From assembly GCA_029857975.1 (NCBI GenBank), contig JAOUFX010000017.1:1-14229 (forward strand): 14,229 nucleotides of DNA. Direction: 5' to 3'. The notes under the pieces are model-generated. The model was not told where the DNA came from, did no database searches, and saw only the letters and a list, made by a program, of their open reading frames with translations. The position numbers and the translations under genes are program-made. This document shows, piece after piece, positions 1 to 6,619 of the stretch. Within the stretch, counting starts at the first letter, position 1. Every line of letters begins with the position of its first letter. The DNA is from Deltaproteobacteria bacterium (GTDB taxonomy: Bacteria > Desulfobacterota > SM23-61).

Positions 1-22
1 GTTATTTTGCATTTTAATCTTT

Positions 23-157
23 AGCAGTTTGCTGAAAAAGTCCTTTTCGGCCTTATGTTGTCATTACTGCGGAAGCAGGAATCCAGTCTTTTCAATACCT
101 TCTGGACTCCCGCTTTCGCGGGAGTGACGATGAAGCGGAGTTTTTCCGCATCCTGTT
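23..157. repeat. Composite imperfect palindrome, MITE-like intergenic element
   Basis: Two nested pairs of inverted arms are visible. The outer arms (23-43 and 137-157) match at 16 of 21 positions when one is reverse-complemented. The inner arms (60-86 and 102-128) match at 21 of 27 positions around a 15-base loop. The right inner arm carries its own small hairpin, CCCGC-TTT-GCGGG style, at 109-122. The inner arms resemble the widespread intergenic repeat with the core CGCGAAAGCGGGA. The element lies just past the stop of glpB, so its transcript could fold into a long stem and act as a 3' end or mRNA stabiliser. No transposase is present. Whether it is a mobile miniature element or a REP-like structure cannot be decided from one copy. 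Confidence 0.6.
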
Positions 158-225
158 AGGTTTTTATCCCATCTCTATATTGCTTACGTTCAAACTTTGA
201 AAATTTTGTTAAGCATATTTTAATT

Positions 226-256
226 TTATCTATGTTTATCCGTTCTTATCTGTGGT
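226..256 (-). repeat. Short tandem repeat with 10-bp period overlapping the glpB stop
   Basis: Read on the minus strand, the stretch contains AGATAAGAAC, GGATAAACAT and AGATAAAATT in direct succession, three units of ten bases sharing (A/G)GATAA. Such AGATAA/GGATAA strings are a familiar type of dispersed noncoding repeat in deltaproteobacterial genomes (recollection). The first two units encode the last residues of GlpB and supply its TAA stop, so the repeat appears to have invaded or formed the gene end. Confidence 0.5.
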
Positions 257-1546
257 GAATTTATTTTTGCCGCCAAATCCCGCGGCCAGTTTCCCTGCCA
301 GGTATCCCGTAGAGATGGCTATCCCACCTCCCGATTTTTCTGACATTGAGTCTCCATGGGCGATGATCGCTCCTGCCGCAAAGAGGTTGGAATAGATGAC
401 CCGACCTTCTGGATCCACGGGTTGAAGGTTTTCATTCACTTCCACCCCGAAACAATTGAAAGGTTGGCCTTCGGCAGCCAGGAGGCGAGGTCTGAACCAT
501 TCCCTGCGGTTCTGCGGATATTTTATAGGAAGATCGAGAAGCGTCTCAAAAATTCTTCCCCGGTCCGAATCAAGCCCCCCGCCGGCAAACTTTCCGGTAG
601 CCAGAACAATGGCCGCAGCCTGGTAAATCGGGCTTTTTTTGGAAAAGCCGAGGGAAAAGCCAAGAAGGCGTTTTGACTCTTGGCGGGGGTCTAACGTTGA
701 AAGTCCCAAAATGATGCGCACGCCTTTTTCCTGAAGGTACATTTGCAGCTTGCGGAAAAGGCGGATGCCGGGAACTGAAGGAGGGGGCATAGGAATTTCA
801 AAGACGTCGGCCTGAAGCTTTTTTTTCAAGTCCGCCAGGACCTCAGCCGGAGAATGAAAACCCAAGACCGCTGGCAGACCCAGCCTCTCTCCTGATTTTA
901 GAATGGGTTGAACATTTTTTACGAACGCTTTGCGGAAATCTTCGCCGTCAAAAGCCCTGGCCAGGTTAAGTCCATTCGCCGCTTTTTTACCCCAATCCAA
1001 CTTTCCCAGGATCTCAGCCCTAAAAGAGGAGGCGACTTTTCCTTGAGCATATAAAATATTTAGATTTTCAGCGGCCAAAAAAGGAGAGAAATCTTTAAGG
1101 CCCCTAAGACCGACAAGGAGAACGGGACCAGGAATAGAAAGATTTCCTTGGTTCATTGTTTCCGGAACCAAACAGGTCGGACGATATGTGCCCAGGGGGG
1201 TGGGCAGCAGCAGGGTAGTATTAAAAGTTCCAGAATAGGGCAACCCGATGACCCGACAAAGTTCCTGGAAACGGGCCATGGCGTGCATGATCTTTTCCTG
1301 GCCCACGATGGCATAGGGATGATGGGGATAGTCTTTTTTTAGTTGCGGTAAAGCACTTAGGGGAGAGGAGAGAGAAACATTTGCGGTCCTCGGAAAATAT
1401 CCCAGACCGTCGATACATCCGGTCGTCAAGGGTAATGACCCCATGCCTCGGGCTAAAATCAAAACACGGGCTCCCTGGCTTTGGGCAGCCTCTGCGGCCA
1501 TGAGCCCTGCCAACCCAGCACCAATGACGATGACATCGTAAAACAT
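236..1546 (-). CDS. glpB: Anaerobic glycerol-3-phosphate dehydrogenase subunit B
   Basis: This 436-residue flavoprotein-like protein corresponds to GlpB of the anaerobic GlpABC dehydrogenase, which oxidises sn-glycerol 3-phosphate to dihydroxyacetone phosphate and passes electrons towards the menaquinone pool at the inner membrane. A Rossmann dinucleotide-binding start (VIVIGAGLAGLMAAEAA, residues 5-21) is followed by an FAD-family strand ending in ARG near residue 33. A second flavoprotein motif, NLFAAGAIIAHGD, lies near the C terminus, followed by the GGGIAISTG segment. The length is close to E. coli GlpB (about 419). The gene begins 32 bases after the glpA stop, which supports an operon; the ribosome site is weak. 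The C-terminal residues TTDKNG come from an intergenic-type repeat. GlpB assignment is firm from sequence and from adjacency to glpA. Activity would require a GlpC-like membrane partner not seen here. Confidence 0.9.
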   Translation of the reverse strand: MFYDVIVIGAGLAGLMAAEAAQSQGARVLILARGMGSLPLTTGCIDGLGYFPRTANVSLSSPLSALPQLKKDYPHHPYAIVGQEKIMHAMARFQELCRVIGLPYSGTFNTTLLLPTPLGTYRPTCLVPETMNQGNLSIPGPVLLVGLRGLKDFSPFLAAENLNILYAQGKVASSFRAEILGKLDWGKKAANGLNLARAFDGEDFRKAFVKNVQPILKSGERLGLPAVLGFHSPAEVLADLKKKLQADVFEIPMPPPSVPGIRLFRKLQMYLQEKGVRIILGLSTLDPRQESKRLLGFSLGFSKKSPIYQAAAIVLATGKFAGGGLDSDRGRIFETLLDLPIKYPQNRREWFRPRLLAAEGQPFNCFGVEVNENLQPVDPEGRVIYSNLFAAGAIIAHGDSMSEKSGGGIAISTGYLAGKLAAGFGGKNKFTTDKNG

Positions 1547-1578
1547 ATCACTTGAACCCTGGACCCCTTGAATCCTTT

Positions 1579-3123
1579 TTAAAAATGGTCCAGGTTAAAG
1601 AACTCGGTATACAAAGCCTGGATTAACTGCTCTTCTCTAAGCTGAGGTCCCCACATCACAGGTCTGGTCCCTTTCCAACGTTCTTCCAGGAAGCGTTTTA
1701 AGATGGGGAGGGACGTTCCCGGAGGGATTTTTCCGCTTTCTGATAATAGTGCCGTCAAACGGGGAGAGCAGAATCCACCCTGACAGGGACCCATACCGGC
1801 CCTTGTTCTTTCCTGTATTTCTTTCAAACTGGAATAAGGTTGATTCTGGATTTCCCGAACAATATCTTCTCTGAAAACGAGTTCGCACTCGCAAAGAATC
1901 TCCCCAGTTTGCGGGATAGATTTTGAAGGTCCAATCTTCCGGAGTTTCGACCCTAAATCATGGAAGGTATATTCCTCCGGGAAAGGCAGGGGTTTTCCCG
2001 CTGTAGTGCAAGAAGTTTTCCCTCCCATTGCTTTGACGATTTCATCCACAGTTCGTTCAGCCATCAGGCGGTAGGTGGTCAGCTTGCCGCCGACGATCGA
2101 AAACAGCCCCTTGATCTGGTCAGCTTCTCCATGGTCCAGCAGCAGGAAATCACGACTGATTTTTCGGCTGTCTTCGCCAGCCTCCCGGGCTCCCATGAGC
2201 GGTCTGACGCCAGCGTAAGCCCGGATAGCCCTGGTAGAACCAATTTCGGGAAGGATGGTCTCCCCTTCAGAGAGGAGGAGATCCACTTCCTCTTCCTCCG
2301 GGGATGGATCTTCAATTGCGGTAACGGTCTGCGAAGTGGTTCCGATGATCAGGGCCGGTCCATGGGGGACGAGGATATCGCCGTTGGAGGGAGGGCGGCA
2401 GCGGTTGATTACGGAATTTACCAGGCGCCGATTCAATATCACCAGGCTTCCTTTGGAGAACAGGATATCCAGCCGAGCTCCAGCCATCCGGGCAACACTT
2501 CCTGCCCAAACCCCCGCGGCATTGATGATAAAGCGGCAGGCAATGTGAAACTCTTCTCCTGTCTTGGAGTCAATGGCCTGCAGGCCATGAATGGTTCCAT
2601 CCGCGGTGAAGATGGCTACAACCCGACGATGAGGAAAGATTTTCGCTCCCAGTCGTTCGGCCTCCTCCACATTGGAACGAATCAAACGGAAGGGGTCTAT
2701 GGAAGCATCGGGTACACAAATAGCTCTTTTTATCTTGGGGGAAAGCGCAGGCTCCTTTTGCAAAACATCCGCTGGGGGAACTTCTACAGCCGGAAGGTCA
2801 AGGCCGGCACAAGCCCTGAGAAGGTCATCCGCATAATGCGGAGGGTCCTGGGGCAGAGCAAGAAAAAATCCCCCCATTGGTTCGATGCAAGGGGAAGCGA
2901 TCTTTTTTAATATTTTGTTTTCGGCAAGGCACTCCCGGGCCGAATCAGGATCATTCACTGCATACCTGGCCCCGCTGTGCAAGAGGCCATGGTTTCTTCC
3001 CGAGGTGCCGCTGGTGAGCTCTTCCTGCTCCAGGAGAACGGCCTCGATTCCCCTGAGGGCCAGGTCGCGGAGAACTCCCGCTCCCGTAGCTCCACCGCCG
3101 ATTACCACAACTTCGGTTTTCAT
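1579..3123 (-). CDS. glpA: Anaerobic glycerol-3-phosphate dehydrogenase subunit A
   Basis: This 514-residue catalytic flavoprotein oxidises glycerol 3-phosphate to dihydroxyacetone phosphate. The N-terminal FAD Rossmann motif is VVVIGGGATGAGVLRD (residues 5-20), followed by the family segment SGTSGRNHGLLHSGARYA (38-55). Further DAO-superfamily signatures are INAAGVWAG in the middle and IVGGKLTTYRLMAE near residue 350. The C-terminal region has the four-cysteine BFD-type [2Fe-2S] pattern C411-x-C413 and C447-x4-C452, which distinguishes GlpA from the aerobic enzyme GlpD. E. coli GlpA is slightly longer (about 542). The gene lies downstream of the HAD phosphatase across a 128-base gap holding an inverted repeat, and is tightly followed by glpB. 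The ATG at 3123 leads directly into the FAD motif; its ribosome site (GAGAG about nine bases upstream) is weak. Confidence 0.93.
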   Translation of the reverse strand: MKTEVVVIGGGATGAGVLRDLALRGIEAVLLEQEELTSGTSGRNHGLLHSGARYAVNDPDSARECLAENKILKKIASPCIEPMGGFFLALPQDPPHYADDLLRACAGLDLPAVEVPPADVLQKEPALSPKIKRAICVPDASIDPFRLIRSNVEEAERLGAKIFPHRRVVAIFTADGTIHGLQAIDSKTGEEFHIACRFIINAAGVWAGSVARMAGARLDILFSKGSLVILNRRLVNSVINRCRPPSNGDILVPHGPALIIGTTSQTVTAIEDPSPEEEEVDLLLSEGETILPEIGSTRAIRAYAGVRPLMGAREAGEDSRKISRDFLLLDHGEADQIKGLFSIVGGKLTTYRLMAERTVDEIVKAMGGKTSCTTAGKPLPFPEEYTFHDLGSKLRKIGPSKSIPQTGEILCECELVFREDIVREIQNQPYSSLKEIQERTRAGMGPCQGGFCSPRLTALLSESGKIPPGTSLPILKRFLEERWKGTRPVMWGPQLREEQLIQALYTEFFNLDHF

Positions 3124-3130
3124 AGAAAAA

Positions 3131-3253
3131 AGCTCTCAGCAATAAGCGTTCAGCTTTCAGCAAAAGAAAAACTAAATGGTGAGCCACAGCCGAAGCTGGA
3201 GGATATTGGAAAAAATCCCTCTTCATTTGGCTCATTGCTGACAGCTGAATGCT
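3131..3253. repeat. Inverted repeat pair between the HAD phosphatase gene and glpA
   Basis: The left arm (3131-3165) and right arm (3229-3253) carry the same sequence in opposite orientation, with the core TTCAGCT-N-TCAGCAA. Within the left arm the unit AGCT-N-TCAGCAA occurs twice in overlap. The right arm matches the first copy at about 15 of 18 positions and the second at about 18 of 22. The right arm overlaps the last codon and TAG stop of the HAD gene. The arms flank about 63 unremarkable bases. It could fold as a large stem-loop in the operon transcript. No transposase is associated. Confidence 0.5.
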
Positions 3254-4031
3254 ATTTTATTATTTCCGCAACGCTCTCCCAGATATAATCGGGTTGTAAG
3301 GGCGATTGCCGTAAGACTTCCAGGCTGGTGACTCCTGTGAGCACCAAAGCAGTGGCCATCCCCGCCTTTTTACCCATGACCATATCAGTTTCCAGTCGGT
3401 CCCCCACAAGAAGGCAATCCCGCGGGTTGAGGCCCATAGTCTCCCCAGCAACTTGAATCATGATATCCGACGGTTTCCCGACAACAACTTCCACCTTCTT
3501 ACCGGTCGCCCCTTCCACGGCCCCGATCATGGCCGCACAATCCGGGATTTCTCCCCCTTCCACCGGGCAAGTGCGGTCCGGGTTTGTGGCCATGAAATGA
3601 GCCCCTTTGTTGATGGCCTGAAGGGCAATGTTCAATTTTCGGTAATCAAAACTCCGGTCAAAGGAGGCGATAACATATTGGACTTCCTCCGGCTTCTCGC
3701 TAAGGTGGAAACCCTCCCGGCTCATCTCGGCGATAAGGGGGGGTTCTCCAATGATAAAAATCGTAGCTCCCGGTGCCCTTTGGGAGAGCCAACGGGCCAT
3801 GACAAAAGAAGAATTAATCACTTCTGCCGGTTCAGTCGGAATGCCCAAGTGGGTCAGTTTGGCTGCATAATCTTCCCGAGTCTGCAAAGGCTTGTTGGAA
3901 AGATAGACGATTTTTTTAGTCAAAGCTTTTAATTTTTCTATCGTTTCCCGGGCGCCGGGAACGAGCTTTTCTCCTCGATAAATCGTGCCGTCGAGATCAA
4001 AAATGTAGCCAGAAAAATTAAGAGCCCCCAT
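3252..4031 (-). CDS. HAD-superfamily phosphatase, subfamily IIA (NagD-like)
   Basis: The protein (259 residues from this start) is a soluble magnesium-dependent phosphatase of the NagD/p-nitrophenylphosphatase family. Motif I is FDLDGTIYRG with nucleophile and acid/base aspartates at residues 12 and 14. Motif II is the LSNKP segment in place of the usual TNN. The motif III region has GKPSDIMI, and motif IV is LLVGDRLETDM. The C2-type cap lies between motifs II and III, with ATNPD and CPVEGGEIPDCAAMIGA characteristic of class IIA. An ATG at 4046 would add five residues, but GGAAGGG sits six bases before the ATG at 4031 whereas 4046 has only a purine run abutting it, so 4031 is preferred. It precedes glpA and glpB on the same strand, so a phosphorylated C3 substrate such as glycerol 3-phosphate is possible. 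That is inference; the family is promiscuous. Confidence 0.85.
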   Translation of the reverse strand: MGALNFSGYIFDLDGTIYRGEKLVPGARETIEKLKALTKKIVYLSNKPLQTREDYAAKLTHLGIPTEPAEVINSSFVMARWLSQRAPGATIFIIGEPPLIAEMSREGFHLSEKPEEVQYVIASFDRSFDYRKLNIALQAINKGAHFMATNPDRTCPVEGGEIPDCAAMIGAVEGATGKKVEVVVGKPSDIMIQVAGETMGLNPRDCLLVGDRLETDMVMGKKAGMATALVLTGVTSLEVLRQSPLQPDYIWESVAEIIK

Positions 4032-4113
4032 AAAAAACCCTTCCATCCCTACGCATATTTTGCCGTTGTTTTCCTTTTCTTGTGACCATAAGCTTTCTGT
4101 GTAAGACTTTACT

Positions 4114-4143
4114 AATTTATGTGGATAAGACCTTGATTGTCAA
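4114..4143 (-). promoter_or_regulatory. Candidate sigma-70 promoter for the HAD-glpA-glpB operon
   Basis: On the minus strand a perfect -35 hexamer TTGACA (4143-4138) is followed after 18 bases by TAAATT (4119-4114), which matches TATAAT at four of six positions. The predicted start near 4107 leaves a leader of about 75 bases before the HAD start codon. It lies back to back with a plus-strand promoter, so the intervening 36 bases could hold a shared regulatory site. No clear operator palindrome was seen. Confidence 0.45.
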
Positions 4144-4179
4144 TGAGAAAAATCTTTTCCTTTAAGCCAGACATTCCTG

Positions 4180-4208
4180 TTGACATCCGTTCGTTCCTAA
4201 GCTATTTT
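4180..4208 (+). promoter_or_regulatory. Candidate sigma-70 promoter for the ABC importer/lyase operon
   Basis: TTGACA at 4180-4185 is followed after exactly 17 bases by TATTTT at 4203-4208 (four of six matches to TATAAT). Transcription would start near 4215, leaving about 60 bases of leader to the binding-protein start codon at 4275. The spacing and the perfect -35 make it the best promoter in the divergent intergenic region. Confidence 0.55.
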
Positions 4209-4274
4209 TACCCCATTTGGAGCTTCCCAATACAAGACTTTTTTTTATTTTATCACTAAAGGAGGATCGAGGCT

Positions 4275-5408
4275 ATGAAGCGGAAATGGATTATAGGAAT
4301 TCTTTTGCTGTTTTCTCCTTTTTTATTTTTGCCTTCCTTGGTTGGGGCACAGGCCATCGAAAATGAACTCTACTTAATTACTCCTGTGTCCAAAGATGTC
4401 CATGATCCGGCGCTGAAGGCCTTCGCGGCCTTTGCCAAGAAAAAATGGGACATTGACGTAAAAACCAGCGCCATTCCTAAAGGGACCCCGGTGGCCTATG
4501 GGCAGATTCTGGAATGGAAAGGGAGACCGCAAGCGGACATTTTCTGGGGAGGGGAAGGGACTCTTTTCGATAACCTGGCAGCTGAAGGCCTTCTGGAGCC
4601 GGTAAAAATTCCTAAAAAGATGTGGGATGAAATCCCGGCCACTATAGGAAAGCCAGTGGGATTACCCTTGAAAGACCCGGAAAAATTCTGGGTAGGGACT
4701 ACCTTGGAACCTTATGGTTTGATCTACCAGCCAAAGTTATTAAAGCGCTTGGGAGTTACGATCAAAGACTGGGATGGCCTGCTCAATCCCAAGCTGAAAG
4801 GGCAGATTGCTCAATGCACCCCCGATCGTTCAAGCTCCAGCCATGCCTCCTATGAAGTCATGCTTCAGACCTATGGCTGGGAAAAAGGATGGGAGTGGTT
4901 GAAAAAGTTAGCCGCCAACACTGGAATTTTTACAGCCCGATCCCGCGACGTACCAAACGTTGTGGCCAAAGGGGAATTTGCCGTTGGCTTTGCCGTTCCC
5001 AGCTACATGGCCTTTGCGGAAGTCCTGGCGGGGTATGAGGTCATGTTTGTTTATCCCAAGAACGCCTACGTTACCCCCGAGCCCATGGCGGTATTAAAAG
5101 GCGCGCCCCATCCAAAGGCGGCCCATGCCTTCATTGAGTTTTTACTCACCGAGGAAGGACAGAAACTTTTTGCTGAGCTGGGCCTTTATCCCATCACCCC
5201 AAAATATAAAGTCCAGGGCCCGGCAGGTTCCAAACAAGAGATGACGGTGAAATTTACGGGGGGGATGAGGTCTTTCTTCGATATCCCCGTCGGGAATGTC
5301 TATGACGATAAGATCGCCGGGCCCAAAAAGCGGATCGAAGAAGTGAACTCCTATTTCCGCAAAGAGATCGCTGAGAAACACAAAGATCTTATCAAACAAA
5401 AGAAGTAA
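4275..5408 (+). CDS. ABC transporter periplasmic substrate-binding protein (Fe(III)/AEP/polyamine-type family)
   Basis: The 377-residue precursor has a Sec signal peptide: lysine-rich start, hydrophobic core about residues 5-20, and likely cleavage after SLVGA (residue 25). The mature part is a two-lobed binding protein of the AfuA/PotD-like group, shown by ADIFWGGEG (87-95), TLEPYGLIYQPKLLK (143-157), the ligand-loop-like CTPDRSSSSHASYEVML (181-197), GEFAVGFAVPSY (233-244) and TPEPMAVLKGAPHPKAAHAFIEFL with EEGQ towards the C terminus. Iron-binding FbpA proteins carry adjacent tyrosines where this protein has S243-Y244, so ferric iron is an unlikely ligand. The ATG has GGAGG nine bases upstream. 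It opens an operon with an ATPase, a fused permease and an ArgH-like lyase, suggesting an organic anionic ligand that the lyase cleaves. The ligand itself cannot be read from the sequence. Confidence 0.87.
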   Translation: MKRKWIIGILLLFSPFLFLPSLVGAQAIENELYLITPVSKDVHDPALKAFAAFAKKKWDIDVKTSAIPKGTPVAYGQILEWKGRPQADIFWGGEGTLFDNLAAEGLLEPVKIPKKMWDEIPATIGKPVGLPLKDPEKFWVGTTLEPYGLIYQPKLLKRLGVTIKDWDGLLNPKLKGQIAQCTPDRSSSSHASYEVMLQTYGWEKGWEWLKKLAANTGIFTARSRDVPNVVAKGEFAVGFAVPSYMAFAEVLAGYEVMFVYPKNAYVTPEPMAVLKGAPHPKAAHAFIEFLLTEEGQKLFAELGLYPITPKYKVQGPAGSKQEMTVKFTGGMRSFFDIPVGNVYDDKIAGPKKRIEEVNSYFRKEIAEKHKDLIKQKK

Positions 5409-5435
5409 GATTCGATCCTCTGCTCACCACCCAAT

Positions 5436-5476
5436 GCGGAAAACTCTTGGGGGATAGACCTCAAGAGTTTTTCCGC
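5436..5476 (+). other. Stem-loop between the binding-protein and ATPase genes
   Basis: GCGGAAAACTCTTG (5436-5449) pairs with CAAGAGTTTTTCCGC (5462-5476) over 14 base pairs with a single bulged base and a 12-base loop. It begins 28 bases after the binding-protein stop. No U-run follows the stem, so it is better read as an mRNA-stabilising or partial-termination hairpin than as a full terminator. Such hairpins commonly raise binding-protein expression above that of the membrane components. Confidence 0.6.
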
Positions 5477-5521
5477 TGCAAGAATCCTTAGTCCATCCAA
5501 GTTGAAAAACCTCGTTGCTTT

Positions 5522-6604
5522 ATGAACATTCGACTGCAAAATGTAGTTAAAAAATTTGGAACCCTTGAAGCCGTCAGCAACATTTCTCTGGAGATAAAAG
5601 ATGGTGAACTGTTCACTCTCCTGGGGCCTTCGGGTTGTGGAAAGACCACGATTCTGAGATTAATCGGAGGTTTTCATAAACCCGATGCCGGAGAAATATA
5701 TTTTAGCTCCCAGGCGGTGTCCATGATCCCCCCTTATGGAAGGAACATCGGGATGGTGTTCCAGAATTACGCCCTCTGGCCCCACATGACCATTTTTGAA
5801 AATATCGCTTACGGCCTCAAGATTAAAAAGCTGGCTAAACAAGAAATTTCTTCCAAGCTCCTCCATGCCCTGAAGCTGGTCAACCTTTCCGGATTAGAAA
5901 AGCGGTATCCCGGGCAACTATCTGGAGGGCAGCAACAGCGGGTAGCCCTGGCCAGAGCCCTGGTATTGAACCCTGATGTACTCTTGCTGGATGAGCCGTT
6001 AAGCAATCTGGACGCCAAAATTCGCATCCAGGTGCGGGCGGAAATTCGCAAGCTACAAAAGGAACTGGGTATCACGACCATCTATGTAACCCATGATCAG
6101 GAAGAAGCTCTTACCCTTTCCGACCGGATCGCGGTAATCAATCATGGGAAATTACAGCAAATCGGCGCACCGCGAGATTTATATGAAAACCCGCACAATC
6201 CCTTCGTAGCCGACTTTATTGGAATCAACAATTTAATCCCGGGTGAGGTCCGCGAGATTGGCGAGGCTGAGGGGTGGTTTAAGGTACAGACAAAGGTTGG
6301 CTCCCTGATTTGCCGGACCGATGATGCCTTCAAACCGGGAGATCAATGCATGATCAGCGTTCGGCCGGAAACAGCATCAATCAGCCAGTCAGAGGACATT
6401 CCCCAAGACTTAAACGTAATCCCCGGTACGGTAAATTTTGCTTCTTACATCGGGAATACCATACGATATGATGTGGAAATTGAAAGCGGCTTGCTCTTCA
6501 AAGTGGATATTCAGAATCCCTGGCACCACCAACCATTACCCATAGGCCAAAAGGTGTACATAAACTTTCCCAAAGAGATCACTTTAGGGATCCCCATCCG
6601 TTAA
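5522..6604 (+). CDS. ABC transporter ATP-binding protein (PotA/FbpC-type)
   Basis: This 360-residue cytoplasmic ATPase energises the importer. All nucleotide-binding motifs are intact: Walker A GPSGCGKTT (35-43), Q-loop glutamine 81 in VFQNYALWPHMT, signature LSGGQQQRVALARAL (133-147), Walker B VLLLDEP with D-loop SNLDA (153-165), and switch histidine 191 in YVTHDQEEA. After the ATPase core (about 1-235) comes a C-terminal TOBE-type beta domain with ISVRPETA near residue 278, as in spermidine, phosphonate and iron importers. The length is typical for this group. The ATG at 5522 has no convincing Shine-Dalgarno sequence, and no in-frame alternative upstream is better, so translation may be weak. 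The gene lies 113 bases after the binding-protein gene, across a hairpin, and 15 bases before the permease. Confidence 0.92.
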   Translation: MNIRLQNVVKKFGTLEAVSNISLEIKDGELFTLLGPSGCGKTTILRLIGGFHKPDAGEIYFSSQAVSMIPPYGRNIGMVFQNYALWPHMTIFENIAYGLKIKKLAKQEISSKLLHALKLVNLSGLEKRYPGQLSGGQQQRVALARALVLNPDVLLLDEPLSNLDAKIRIQVRAEIRKLQKELGITTIYVTHDQEEALTLSDRIAVINHGKLQQIGAPRDLYENPHNPFVADFIGINNLIPGEVREIGEAEGWFKVQTKVGSLICRTDDAFKPGDQCMISVRPETASISQSEDIPQDLNVIPGTVNFASYIGNTIRYDVEIESGLLFKVDIQNPWHHQPLPIGQKVYINFPKEITLGIPIR

Positions 6605-6619
6605 GCGAGAATTTTTAAA

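Noticed and set aside
1960..2910. A 316-codon plus-strand open frame opposite glpA
   Set aside because: It is antisense to a well-supported glpA, has no family signature and has composition typical of a complementary-strand shadow.
3252..4046. Start of the HAD gene at the ATG at 4046
   Set aside because: The second ATG at 4031 has a properly spaced GGAAGGG ahead of it, while the first has a purine run touching the start codon.
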